Assembly: GCA_040775095.1 (NCBI GenBank)
Contig: JAXGTD010000001.1
Span: 1-64,000, forward strand
DNA from: JAXGTD01 sp040775095
Lineage (GTDB): Bacteria > Pseudomonadota > Gammaproteobacteria > Chromatiales > Chromatiaceae
Length of the DNA stretch: 64,000 nucleotides
Reading direction: 5' to 3'
Shown: in pieces, positions 52,537-62,788 of the stretch
How positions within the stretch are numbered: position 1 is the first letter of the stretch
Layout of the letters: each line of letters begins with the position of its first letter
The notes under the pieces: generated by a model
What the model saw: the letters and a program-made list of their open reading frames with translations, nothing else
What the model was told of the DNA's origin: nothing
Database searches by the model: none
Program-made: the position numbers and the translations under genes

Positions 52537-55500
52537 TCAGCACAGGGCCTTACAGTCACCCTCGCACGTGGGCGGCTTCGGCAAGCAGCGTTCGGCCGGG
52601 CCGGCCTCGTATGAGCACAGCAGATAGGCGCGGTGTACCACCCCGACGCTCGCCGGGAACAGGAACTCGCCGATCGCGACCCATCGCTCGTCGCGTAAGA
52701 ACGGGAATGGGTACTCGATGACCCCGTGAAAGAGGCACGGCCAGTCCTCGCTCGCCACGCAGGTCAGGAAGTAGCGCTCGCAGCAGCTTTCACCGCCGTC
52801 GTCGCACTCGCAGTCGCGCTCGGCAACGAGCTCGATCTCGTGGTTGCGCACGCCGGTGCAGCCCTGCGCCTCGAACCACAGCTCGACGCGTCGCATACGC
52901 ACCGGCCGCTGACCCGGCAAGTACGGGAACATGCCCCGGCTCATCCGCAGCGCGAGCGGCCGCGTGCAATCGGGCGGCTCGGCAACCGGCGCGATGGCCT
53001 GGAAGCGTTGCCAGGTCTCCGCGAAGTCCTGTCTCCAGTCGAACAAGCGCAGCCCGGCTCCCGGGAGCCGACAGGAGGCAGCGGCCCAGCTTGCCCCTCG
53101 CAGCATGTCACCGCCGTCGCGCGCCGTGTAGCTCAGCTGGAAGACCAGATCGCTCACCGTATCGAGATCGAACCCGTTTGTTTCGATCGGTAGCTCGATC
53201 CGCCAGCGGCTGATCGCGCCGGCATACTCGAACGGCAGATAACGCTCGTCGCGGAAATTGAGCTCGAACAGGCCCGGGTCGTTCTGACCCGAGGATGTGG
53301 CGATCGCCTCGGTCGCGCCATACTGCCTCACAATGCGCGGATCGGCCTTGATGGCCTCGTAGCGCCTGCTCTCGCAGCAACCGCAGGTACACTGCCCCGG
53401 GCAGCAGTCTTCGATGTCGAGCAGCGTGGGCTCGACGCGGGTTGTGCTGCTCAGCAGCGTGAGCTGGCAGTGCACACCCGTGAACGGGCCCGCGACGGAG
53501 GGGACCGTCAGACTGACGCTCTTGATCCGGCGCAGGTAATGGCCCGGGTATTCGCGGTCGAGACGCCACTCGGGGATCTCGACCTCGCAGGCGCCCGTGA
53601 TCTTCAGCTGCAGGAAGGCCAGCGGGAAATCCACCCGCAGCGACAGTCTCGTGACCAGCTCATGCTCGCGCCTGTTCTGATCGTGGTAGGCCTTCTCCAT
53701 CGCCCGCAGCGAGGTCGACAAGCGCTCGCCGGTCAGCAGGCCCTCATGTAGCCCGTCCCAGATGTCTGTGGGCAGGAAGCTCTGCGTTGTCAGCTCACGC
53801 TCGAGCTGGAATGCACGCTGCGCCTGGCGCGCCCAGCACCACGCGAGCTCGAACATCTGGTGGTACAGCGCCGCCAGCTCCTGTTGCAGGAAAAGGTAGA
53901 GCGCCTGATTGGTGAACTTGTCGCGCAGGAAGTCGTGCAGCTCCGCTGCTTGCTGCTCTTGCTGCACCAGAGTGTTGAGCTGGCGCAGCGCCTGATCGCG
54001 GCGCCTCTCGGCACCAAGGATCTGCCGCTCGATCTGCTCGATCTCGATGTCGAGGACGCTGACCTGGAAGACCCAGTCGGCCTCGCGCCGATCCCATCCA
54101 CCCTCGGTCAGCGACAGTCCCGCCTTGGTGCCCGTGATGTCGGCGACCGTGTAGAGGATCCTGGCAGCAGCAGCAAAGGCGTGTGCCAGCTTGGTGCCGA
54201 TCGGCAACTCGTTCACGGCGACTGGAGACGAGGCCATGCCAGCCGTACCCACCGTCATGTCCGGGATCAGATTCATGACCTGCCCAACGGCCTCCACCGT
54301 GTTGCCGGCGGCGCGCGTGGTCATCGACACCCCGGTCAGATTCTGGTACGCCTGCTCGTTCGGGATCAATCCGTTGGCGATCAGGTCGGCGTAGTACTGG
54401 CGGCGCGCCTGCGCCGCCTGCTTGGTCTTCTTCAGCGCCTGCACCTGCCAGTCCGCATCGCGGAACTCCAGCCGCCGAAGCTCTTCGCTCAGCCCCATCA
54501 GCTGCCGCTCGTGGGCTGCGCGCATCGCGGCGAGGAATTCGGCGTCGCCCTTTTCGAACGCCGCGAGCAGCTCGGCACCAAAGGCACGGACCTCGCCCGC
54601 GGTCTCGAGCGCGCGTTGCAAGAGAAACTGGAAGCGGTAGGGGCTGGGTGGACAGCAGCAACCGTCCTGGTCAAGGCAGCCCCGCGTCTCGGACTTCCAG
54701 CCCCGCCGCACGGGGTCATCACCCCAGTAGGCGGTGTCCAGGTGCAGGGTGCCGCCCTTGAGTCGTGCCTTTGTCAGGCAGTGGTGCAGGGCGTCGAGCT
54801 GGTCGGTGACCTGGTCGTAGACCGCCATCAGGCGCGGATTCAGCGGCGCCAGCCGTGGGACGAAAGCGCTCACCGACTGCGGATTCTGGCCATCATCCTG
54901 ACCAAAGATCGTGCGTGGCCGCGGGCCGAGGAGCCTCGAGAGGGTGTCGAGGCGCAGCCGCGCCGTCGCGTAACCCTCGGGGGAATGACGGCACATGGCC
55001 GCATCCGCATATTGCAGCAGGGTCTCCAGGTAGGCGAGCAAGACGCTGCGCCAGCGTGAGTCGAGATCGCTGCGCACCCGGGTATCGCAACAGGGGTCCA
55101 GGTCGGAGCGTCGGCCATCCCGAATCGATACGGCCTCCCGGTCCGGGCTCCCCCTGTCGTTGACGAGGATCGCGTCTGGCGAGTCCGGGGCAGGCCGGTC
55201 CCCCGCCGGCGTGCCGGGGACCGGATCGCGCGGCCTGTCTGGGCCCGGGTCGGTCGGTGGACGTTGTGGTGTGCGGCAGCGCGCCCAGCGCAGGTCCTTA
55301 TCGAAGGGCGCGTAGTAGAGCTCGTACCATTTCAGCGCCGCCTCGTAGCGGCAGTGGGCCCGCAGGGTCCCGGCGACAGTCATCGCGGTTGAGTAGATCG
55401 AAGGCTCGAGCGGGGCACCAGGGGTGAAATAGACGAAGAACGGATAGGCCGGCAGCGCTGCCGGGAAGGGTCCTGGTGCCGGCGGCGTTGTCACCACTTC

Positions 55501-58500
55501 CGGCAGCACCACGGCGGTGTCGGCGGCGATATCGTAGCGAAAGCCCCAGGGCGACGGGTCGAGGTAGCCCGGCGGGGGGGCCGCCGCGTTGGTGATCCGA
55601 AAGCGCAGAGAGTCACCCTCGCGCCCGATGAATTCGAGCTGCGCATCGCCGCCGCCGGGGTTCACGTGGGCGCCGTCGTCGGTAAAGCGAGGTGTTTGAA
55701 GCTCGCCGTTGTGCACGCGACACCAGGCGAGCTTCACCATGGGGCGCCGCGGCCAGGCCAGAAGCCGCGGCAGTTGGTCAGGTCGGTGCCAGTCGGAGGT
55801 CATGTCGGGCGGCACGACGCCCCAATCCGCATCCTGGTACAGCGATGGATCGGCCGGATTGAGCACGCGCGGGTCGTAGTATTCCGAGCTCACGAGCCAG
55901 AAGTAGTACTCGTCCATCACCGGGGGGTGCACACGCCCACACTCGGCGCAGCACAGCGGGGTCGCGATGCCCGGTGGCAGGAACGAGGCAGATGCCGGTG
56001 GCTCTCCGGCAGCGGCAATGCGCAGGAAGCGCGTGCCCAGACGGACCGCCGCCTGGAGCCAGAGTGGCAGCGGCGGCGACTCCGCCGGGAGTGATGCATC
56101 GTCGTCGGGGCCGCCGGGGAAGTGGTTCAACGGCACGGACGTGCCTGCGTCGTCGCGGGGTGGCCGGCCCGGGTCCCGGCTGAGCCCGAGCTGGGACGGA
56201 GCGAGCCAGCTGGGCCGCGCGTGACGCTCGGGCCTTCCCATCAACCCGAGATTCTCCGGCTGTGGTACCTGCTTCAGGTGCGAGGGCTCGCGGTGCTGCA
56301 GGCGCATCAGCGAGGGATGCAGCGGCCAGCCAGAACCCGGCCAGTACTCCATGCCGCCCGGCCGCGGCGCGGTCAACGTGCTGCGCCGCAGCTCCGATTC
56401 CAGGAAGCGGAAGGCCTCGGTCCGGATGGCGCGCTCATGCTCCATCCATTCAGCGTAGTTTTCCCGGTACAGCCGGCGCCGCTCGCAGGCCTGCCAGATG
56501 CGGAAGGTCGCGAACATGTCGTCCCAGGCCGATGCAAATGCCGGGGTGACCACGAAGGTCGGCTCCTGCGACAGGCGCGCGCGCTCGACGAACGCCTGCA
56601 CCGCCGTGACCGCCTCCTCGATCCGGCTGATCTTCTCGCAGATCCCGGTCTCGACGTCGAGCAGCAGCAATTCGCTGAGGTCTTTTGCCCGGGTCGCGAA
56701 GGAGCCGGGCGCGTACGGCAGTGCGACACGGTTCATCCCGGTGAGGTAGGCGATCAGCGCGGCGCGGGCCCGCTCGCGCAGCAGGTTGTTGAGACGCTCG
56801 ATGTCCGCGTAGCGCAGCGGGCTGCCGCGCTCGATCATGCCGTCGCGATAGAACTTCGTCAGGTTCGCGTTGCCGGTTGCCATTGCCGCCGACCCGCTCG
56901 CCGCCCAGAGATCGGGTTCTGCCTGGGCGAGGTCCGACGGGACGAATGCCCGGAGCAGCCGCTGGACCCAGGTGGCGGCGTGCCACACACGGATGGCCCA
57001 GCGATCGTCGGAGAGCATCTTCCAGTCGACGGTGACGCCGTCGTGGAAATCGAGGACGAGCGGCGCATGATCCAGGTCGACGCCGAGATCCAGCAGCAGC
57101 GGCACCGGGTCGGTGGGCTGTTGGTTGGATGCCTCGACGAAACAGAGCCAGGGCATACGCTCGGTGCGTCGCCAGACCGCCCTTCGCATCAGCGTATAGT
57201 CGTAGAGCCGCTCGAACCAGTCGAACAGCGCCTGCCGGCGCTCAAGCGAGGGCGTCGCGCGCTGATCCAGTGGCGCCGGCGGCGTGCGTTCCAGGTCGCC
57301 ATTGTAGGTGTCGCCGATCGGGAGGAAGTTGAAGTCCAGATGTGCAGCGTGCGATGTGAACGGCGCGCCCGGCTCGTAGGTGACGCCCGCGAAGAGCTCC
57401 GGTGAGGCGAGCATGTACCCGATCTCGGAGACGTTCGCCCGCGCCGGCAGCCGCGCTGACAGGCGCAGCCGGTGGCAGAACAGCAGCGCCTTGAACGCGC
57501 GCTGGTAGGTGCGGCGGATGTCGCGCAGGCTGCTGCTGTATTGCAGCCCAAGATAGGCCGCTGCCGACGGCATCACGGCCTGGGTGCTTGTCAGCTCATC
57601 CAGCGACAGGTCGCGATACAGTCGCTCGACGGGCAGCTCGGCGATGCACTTGTCCGTATCCGGGCCCTGGTATTTGACGGAAAAGCCGGTGCGCGCGCGT
57701 GCCAGCTCCCACTTCTCGTCGAATTCCGGCGGTGTCTCCTCGAAATCGATGTCGATGAAGTAGGCGCCGCGTTTGAGCTGCAGCGGGCCGGATGCGCGAT
57801 CGGGTGCCTGCTCGTCGGCCCACCGATAGTTGAGCAGCCGGAACGTCTTCTGGCCACGCCGCAGATTCACCCGCCACTTGTTGTGGCTGCACTTCTCGAA
57901 ATCGGGTGCCTCGCAACCCGGCACGGGGGCCCCGGCGAAGAAGGTATAGGTGCCCGACTTTTCGACGATCAGCACACCGCTCCAGCGTGCGGTGAAACCT
58001 TCTGCCCCGGCGAGAGGCAGTCCGTCCGACTCTCGTATCGCCAGTCCGTTGCGTAGCACGGCGAACTTGAGCCGTGCCGGAGGCAGCTTGAAATTCAGGT
58101 TCGGAACGATCGTGGGGACCGGCGCATTCCACTCGTTGCCTGCCGGAGAGAACACCGTCATCGGCCCGCGCAACTCGGGCCATGCGCTGCCGCTCGCGCC
58201 CTTCACCTCGCCAAGCAGCCCCGTTCCGGTGAGCCCGCTTAACGCGGCAAAGGCACCACCCGCGGGCCGTGACCAGATGAAGCTGGCTGGCGGTTGTCCG
58301 TTGTCCTTCTCCCATGGGGTTGTCGCCTTGTTCTCGTCGCCGAGCAGGTTGCGAAGGATCAGCCATGCGAGACCCGTTTCGGCGGCGCTGTTGTCTGACG
58401 CGTAGCCCACGTGACCCGCAAGGTGTTCCGCGACGATGTGCGCGCGGCGCGAGAATTCCACGAAGGCACGGCGGAAGTACTCCCAACGCCTGTCCTCATC

Positions 58501-61500
58501 CGCCTCTTCGACCAGGGCCTGTTCCGCGACGGCGAGGCTGGGGAACAGGAACGAGAAGCGGGCGAGCTCGGCGCGTGGCGAGAAATACAGCTGCTGTACC
58601 GCCTTGCGTTCGGCGTCGGTCAACTGCTCGATCGCGTTGAGCTTGAAGAGCACGTCCTCGTCGCGAAGCGGCAGCGATGTCACCAGCTCTTTGGCGGCGG
58701 CGTCGTACTGGAACGGTCCGGGATGCGGGAAGTTCCACATGCCGGCGATGGTGGTTGCGAGGGGGGTGCGATACTGGCTGGCCTGCGCACCGGCGGGAGA
58801 CCCGGCACGGGCGAGGGTCTGCGGGAAGAAATGTTCGCCCAGCTCGCGCAACGGGTCGGTGCCGGCTGGCGGCTCGTACCCGAAGTCGGTCCGCATCGCG
58901 GTGGTGAGGCCAATCCAGGTCAGGGCATCGACCTCCTCGGCGCTCGCGCGGACATCCAGCAGCTTCTTGCGCAGACTCCAGAGGTCGTACGGATGCCCTT
59001 CCTCGGGGAAGTCGAACGGCTGATCGAGCGCCTCGTTCTTGTCCTGCTGTAAGAACGGGTCGTCGCCGTCGAGATGCTCATCGGCGGAGAACAGATACAG
59101 CAGCTCGCCGGTGGTGAACCATGAGCCGTAGATCTTCGCCAGGATCTCTGTAAAGCGCAGCGTGCTCGTCGGCGCCGCGTTCCACGGGGTCGCGGCCAGA
59201 TCGAAGCCGCTCAGCAGCGACAGGGTGTCGAGGTTGTCGCGCAGGATCTTGATGAACTCGGGTGGACGATGGCGGCGATAGCTGCCCGGACGGCGGCCGG
59301 GCGCGTGTTCGCGTTCGGCGCGATCTTCGATGCGCCCGAGCAGATGCTCGACCGCCCAGTCCACGGACGAGGCGGGTGCGGCAGCCCACAGCCCAAGCAG
59401 CCTTGTGCGCGTCGCCCCGGTTGCATTCGGCGCCGCGTCGGGATCGATGCCCAGCTCGAGCCGCCAGTCGTCACGCAGGATCTGGAATGCCGCCAGCTGG
59501 CGGATGAACCCCGGGTTGACGTTCGCACCCTGGAACAGACCGAGCACCAGGCAGATGTCGCGCAGCTCCAAGAAGCTGTAGCCAGCGCCGCGCAGGCATC
59601 TGAGCGATCGCCACAGACGGATGAAGACCATCAGCCGCCGAAGCGCGTCCTCCGGTGCCGGTGGATTGACGAACCCGATGACGAGGTCCTCGGGGCAGCA
59701 CGGCTCGCAATCCGGGAGCTCCGCGTTCGGGGTTGCACCGGTGCGCCGTCCGGCCGCGGTTGTCGACGTCGTCTGTTGCCGTTCGAGCTCGACGAACCCC
59801 GACCTCCAGAGCTCGATAAAATCGCAATACGCCAGTCCGGTGCGCTTGAGGAGCTCCGGCACATGCACGACGATCGACTTCCAGTCGACCCCATTGATCG
59901 TGTCCGTCGGGAAGCCGTACATCTCGCGCAGATCCGTCGCGCTGATCGGGTCGACGTACAGCGTCTGGTACTCGGCCGGCGAGAGGCCCAGGTACTCGAT
60001 CGCCAACTCGATTCGCACCGGATAGCGCCACAGCTGCCTCTGGAAGTCGACCGCCTCCTGGTCCGCGTCCATCGCGAGCTCGGTGATCTCCTCGCGGAAC
60101 GTGCGCATCGTGGCGAATCGAGACGTACCCATCGCACACAGATACGACCGGGAGACATCGATTGGCTGCGAGTAGGGCAGCAGCGGCGAGGAAAAGTCGA
60201 CGGCGAGCTTGGCGTAGGCGCCGGGCTTCTTCACCGGTGTCGCTGGCGTCGCGTGCTCGGGTAGGGCGGCGAACAGGGTATTCGGGGCGTGGCCCGTGCC
60301 GTCCTCGTCGTCCGCGGGCCGCAGCCTGTGGCCGCCCAGCGTGGTGGCGTTGGTGTCGTAGACGACACCGGGCGGGCCATTGTCCGTGAGGTCCTCGAGG
60401 TTCTCGTTGATGATGTCGACCAGCGGCAGCGTGGTGTGGACATTGGCCGCGGTGGCGTGCAGGTTGCCCAGAGGGCCGCGGCGCGGCGCGATCAGCGCGC
60501 CGAGCGTGGCGCCGGTTGCCGCCGGTTGTTCGCAGGTCGTGCCGATGCCGGTGGCGAGCAGGTCGTGCAGGTAGCTCACCGGCCCGAGCGGGGACAGGTG
60601 CCAGGGCGGGATGCAATTGATCAGTGACCCGTCCGGATTGATCGGCGTGAATGGGCCGGGTGCGTCCGGCGTGGCGACGGCCGTCGAGCCGCCGGCCGCG
60701 GCCTGGATCGCCGCGGCATGCGGGTAGGCGACGGTCCCGGTCAGCGCATACTCGAATTCATCGGGGAGCAGCGCCTGGATCTGCGCACGGGAGGTGAACC
60801 CGCGCGCATAGAGCGCCTCGATCAGCGAGAATTGCAGTGCCGCGGGCCCAACCCCGTTGGTCGCTTGCAAGAGCTCGTCGATCGTCTGTAGCGCGTTGAG
60901 CAGCCAGGCCTGGGCGTCGGCATCGCCGGGAAACACCGCCTGCAGCCCCGCGGTGATCAGCGGGGCACCCCAGTTCGCGACCGGAAACGCAAACCCTGGG
61001 GCGGCGGAGAGGAAGGCCGCGAACGGGTCCGAATCGGCAATCGGGATCGATAATGCGCTCGCGACGGCGCCTGGCGGCGGCGCTGGCACGACCGACAGCA
61101 CCTCGAAGTATTTGCGCAGCTGGCGCACGAATGCGTCGACCCGTTCCTCGGGCGTGCCCGGATTGGTGAAGTCCGGCAGCAGGGCGACGTTGCCGGGAAG
61201 GAAGAACGCGTGCCACTGCTGAACGGTGAGTGCCTTGAGCTGCCCGGTGGTCGTGGCCGGAATCGCCTTGATGGCCGCAATGAGCGCGGTGGACGGAGAC
61301 GGCACCAGGGTCTGTTGTGTGACAACGGCGAGCACAAGATCGAGGTGACCGGGGACGAGCGCGGCAGGGAAGGGGGTCTGCTGCCAGAACGGGTCGATGG
61401 ACGGGCCCATGGCCGCCAGCCACCCCGTGACCAGGGTGTCCACGTCTGCGTTGAGCGGGCACAGCGGCGGGTGCTGCACGCGCCCGCGTCCGATCGCGAC

Positions 61501-62739
61501 CAGACGCCGCGCGGCGTTCTCGGGGGTCGTGGCCGCGGCAACGATGACGTGCCTGTCGATCGCGTCGCGGATCGACGCGACGATCCGCGACTCGCTGTCG
61601 TCCGTCGCCATGCGGTAGCGTTCCTCGGCGGTGACCTGCGTCGCGAGTACCGCCGAGAGCGCGTAGAAGTAATCCGCTGGAACCGTGAAATCGAGCGTCA
61701 GGGCGCCGTCGTCGACGATCACCACCTCGGCCTCGCGGAAGGTCGCACCGGGCGTCGGCGGCACGCCGGTCTCGACCGGGAAACGCAGCCCCGCGCGTCC
61801 CGGCCCGGCGCTCTGCTGCTCGGCCCACACGGCCGCGGAGGCGGCGAAGACGTACTGCGTGAGACGCTCGGAGTTGGCGTCTTGTAGCGCGTAGTAGCCG
61901 AACAGCGCGGCCTCGTACTGCTTGCGATCCATGTCCGCCTTGTCGCGCTCGTCGGCGCTCCACGACGTGTCGGTCTGCGGGCGGGTGTACATGTCCTCGA
62001 GCCGGCGGCCGCTCGGCCGTTCCGGCGGTGGCGAGATAGCGCGATTCCAGATGATCTCGCGCGCGACCTGGCGCGCCTGTGCGACCGTCAGGGGGCTCCT
62101 GTTGGCCAATGTCGCGCCGCCGGCAGGGTCTTGGGCCAGCACCTTGTCGATCGCGGTGCGCAGCGGCACGAACTTGGGCGGGGTGCCGTCTGCCGGCAGC
62201 TCCACGAAGGCCGCATTTGGATCGAGCGCGACCGCGGGATCCGGCAGCGTCACGACGAGCGCGGGTGGATCGACGCCGATGTAGGTCAACGGATTGGTCG
62301 AGATCGGCGCGTTTGGCTCGACCTTCACGTTGAAGTCGAGCGGCTCGTAGGCAACGATCTGCGTTCCCTGTTTGATCTCGAGTCGCAGATCGGCGGTGTC
62401 GAACTCTGTGGCCGGTGCCGGGTTCAGCTCGATGATCGCGGTGGCCACCGCCTCGAGGCGCCGATCCGGTGCCATCGCCGGGGGCGGGGGGATCGGCACC
62501 GGATAGTCGGAGAAGTGTTGCACGATCCGCTGTGTCGCGGGCGTGAACGCCGGGCCGCTGGCGCTGATGCCGGTATTCGGGACCCATGCCCCTTGCGCCT
62601 GCCCGACCAAAGTGCCATTCGCGGAGTTGCCGAACGACAGGTCGAATGCCCGGATCGTCAGGTTGCTCAGATAGCTGCTGAAAGCGGCGGCGCTGGTCGG
62701 ACTCTTCGGAACGACGCGGACGAGGATTACTTGTGGCAT
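52537..62739 (-). CDS. giant TcA-like subunit of an ABC (Tc) toxin complex, 3400 aa
   Basis: TcA proteins assemble as pentameric bells that bind target cells and inject the RHS toxin of TcB-TcC through a central channel. Evidence here: PLVDIINENLEDL near residue 776 and TFREEITELAMDADQEAVDFQRQ near 885, as in the shell region; PA14-like GVLIVEKSGTYTFFAGAPVPG near 1590; ALKWYELYYAPFDKDLRWARC near 2475; long helices around 2720-2800 (the channel part); and the TcB-binding region NRREHELVTRLSLRVDFPLAFLQLKITGACEVEIP then YPGHYLRRIKSVSLTVPSVAGPFTG near 3020-3080. The last 300 residues hold unusual Cys clusters. The ATG at 62739 has GGGAG 8 nt upstream. Canonical TcA is about 2500 residues. Confidence 0.85.
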   Translation of the reverse strand: MPQVILVRVVPKSPTSAAAFSSYLSNLTIRAFDLSFGNSANGTLVGQAQGAWVPNTGISASGPAFTPATQRIVQHFSDYPVPIPPPPAMAPDRRLEAVATAIIELNPAPATEFDTADLRLEIKQGTQIVAYEPLDFNVKVEPNAPISTNPLTYIGVDPPALVVTLPDPAVALDPNAAFVELPADGTPPKFVPLRTAIDKVLAQDPAGGATLANRSPLTVAQARQVAREIIWNRAISPPPERPSGRRLEDMYTRPQTDTSWSADERDKADMDRKQYEAALFGYYALQDANSERLTQYVFAASAAVWAEQQSAGPGRAGLRFPVETGVPPTPGATFREAEVVIVDDGALTLDFTVPADYFYALSAVLATQVTAEERYRMATDDSESRIVASIRDAIDRHVIVAAATTPENAARRLVAIGRGRVQHPPLCPLNADVDTLVTGWLAAMGPSIDPFWQQTPFPAALVPGHLDLVLAVVTQQTLVPSPSTALIAAIKAIPATTTGQLKALTVQQWHAFFLPGNVALLPDFTNPGTPEERVDAFVRQLRKYFEVLSVVPAPPPGAVASALSIPIADSDPFAAFLSAAPGFAFPVANWGAPLITAGLQAVFPGDADAQAWLLNALQTIDELLQATNGVGPAALQFSLIEALYARGFTSRAQIQALLPDEFEYALTGTVAYPHAAAIQAAAGGSTAVATPDAPGPFTPINPDGSLINCIPPWHLSPLGPVSYLHDLLATGIGTTCEQPAATGATLGALIAPRRGPLGNLHATAANVHTTLPLVDIINENLEDLTDNGPPGVVYDTNATTLGGHRLRPADDEDGTGHAPNTLFAALPEHATPATPVKKPGAYAKLAVDFSSPLLPYSQPIDVSRSYLCAMGTSRFATMRTFREEITELAMDADQEAVDFQRQLWRYPVRIELAIEYLGLSPAEYQTLYVDPISATDLREMYGFPTDTINGVDWKSIVVHVPELLKRTGLAYCDFIELWRSGFVELERQQTTSTTAAGRRTGATPNAELPDCEPCCPEDLVIGFVNPPAPEDALRRLMVFIRLWRSLRCLRGAGYSFLELRDICLVLGLFQGANVNPGFIRQLAAFQILRDDWRLELGIDPDAAPNATGATRTRLLGLWAAAPASSVDWAVEHLLGRIEDRAEREHAPGRRPGSYRRHRPPEFIKILRDNLDTLSLLSGFDLAATPWNAAPTSTLRFTEILAKIYGSWFTTGELLYLFSADEHLDGDDPFLQQDKNEALDQPFDFPEEGHPYDLWSLRKKLLDVRASAEEVDALTWIGLTTAMRTDFGYEPPAGTDPLRELGEHFFPQTLARAGSPAGAQASQYRTPLATTIAGMWNFPHPGPFQYDAAAKELVTSLPLRDEDVLFKLNAIEQLTDAERKAVQQLYFSPRAELARFSFLFPSLAVAEQALVEEADEDRRWEYFRRAFVEFSRRAHIVAEHLAGHVGYASDNSAAETGLAWLILRNLLGDENKATTPWEKDNGQPPASFIWSRPAGGAFAALSGLTGTGLLGEVKGASGSAWPELRGPMTVFSPAGNEWNAPVPTIVPNLNFKLPPARLKFAVLRNGLAIRESDGLPLAGAEGFTARWSGVLIVEKSGTYTFFAGAPVPGCEAPDFEKCSHNKWRVNLRRGQKTFRLLNYRWADEQAPDRASGPLQLKRGAYFIDIDFEETPPEFDEKWELARARTGFSVKYQGPDTDKCIAELPVERLYRDLSLDELTSTQAVMPSAAAYLGLQYSSSLRDIRRTYQRAFKALLFCHRLRLSARLPARANVSEIGYMLASPELFAGVTYEPGAPFTSHAAHLDFNFLPIGDTYNGDLERTPPAPLDQRATPSLERRQALFDWFERLYDYTLMRRAVWRRTERMPWLCFVEASNQQPTDPVPLLLDLGVDLDHAPLVLDFHDGVTVDWKMLSDDRWAIRVWHAATWVQRLLRAFVPSDLAQAEPDLWAASGSAAMATGNANLTKFYRDGMIERGSPLRYADIERLNNLLRERARAALIAYLTGMNRVALPYAPGSFATRAKDLSELLLLDVETGICEKISRIEEAVTAVQAFVERARLSQEPTFVVTPAFASAWDDMFATFRIWQACERRRLYRENYAEWMEHERAIRTEAFRFLESELRRSTLTAPRPGGMEYWPGSGWPLHPSLMRLQHREPSHLKQVPQPENLGLMGRPERHARPSWLAPSQLGLSRDPGRPPRDDAGTSVPLNHFPGGPDDDASLPAESPPLPLWLQAAVRLGTRFLRIAAAGEPPASASFLPPGIATPLCCAECGRVHPPVMDEYYFWLVSSEYYDPRVLNPADPSLYQDADWGVVPPDMTSDWHRPDQLPRLLAWPRRPMVKLAWCRVHNGELQTPRFTDDGAHVNPGGGDAQLEFIGREGDSLRFRITNAAAPPPGYLDPSPWGFRYDIAADTAVVLPEVVTTPPAPGPFPAALPAYPFFVYFTPGAPLEPSIYSTAMTVAGTLRAHCRYEAALKWYELYYAPFDKDLRWARCRTPQRPPTDPGPDRPRDPVPGTPAGDRPAPDSPDAILVNDRGSPDREAVSIRDGRRSDLDPCCDTRVRSDLDSRWRSVLLAYLETLLQYADAAMCRHSPEGYATARLRLDTLSRLLGPRPRTIFGQDDGQNPQSVSAFVPRLAPLNPRLMAVYDQVTDQLDALHHCLTKARLKGGTLHLDTAYWGDDPVRRGWKSETRGCLDQDGCCCPPSPYRFQFLLQRALETAGEVRAFGAELLAAFEKGDAEFLAAMRAAHERQLMGLSEELRRLEFRDADWQVQALKKTKQAAQARRQYYADLIANGLIPNEQAYQNLTGVSMTTRAAGNTVEAVGQVMNLIPDMTVGTAGMASSPVAVNELPIGTKLAHAFAAAARILYTVADITGTKAGLSLTEGGWDRREADWVFQVSVLDIEIEQIERQILGAERRRDQALRQLNTLVQQEQQAAELHDFLRDKFTNQALYLFLQQELAALYHQMFELAWCWARQAQRAFQLERELTTQSFLPTDIWDGLHEGLLTGERLSTSLRAMEKAYHDQNRREHELVTRLSLRVDFPLAFLQLKITGACEVEIPEWRLDREYPGHYLRRIKSVSLTVPSVAGPFTGVHCQLTLLSSTTRVEPTLLDIEDCCPGQCTCGCCESRRYEAIKADPRIVRQYGATEAIATSSGQNDPGLFELNFRDERYLPFEYAGAISRWRIELPIETNGFDLDTVSDLVFQLSYTARDGGDMLRGASWAAASCRLPGAGLRLFDWRQDFAETWQRFQAIAPVAEPPDCTRPLALRMSRGMFPYLPGQRPVRMRRVELWFEAQGCTGVRNHEIELVAERDCECDDGGESCCERYFLTCVASEDWPCLFHGVIEYPFPFLRDERWVAIGEFLFPASVGVVHRAYLLCSYEAGPAERCLPKPPTCEGDCKALC

Positions 62740-62788
62740 GCCAGTTTCTCCCGAAAGGTTCCCGGCTTCGAGCAGTGAGCGACTAGGC

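Noticed and set aside
60758..62587. A 609-codon frame overlapping the TcA-like gene on the same strand
   Set aside because: Composition is Arg/Pro/Ala-rich without domains, a frame shadow of the TcA coding sequence.
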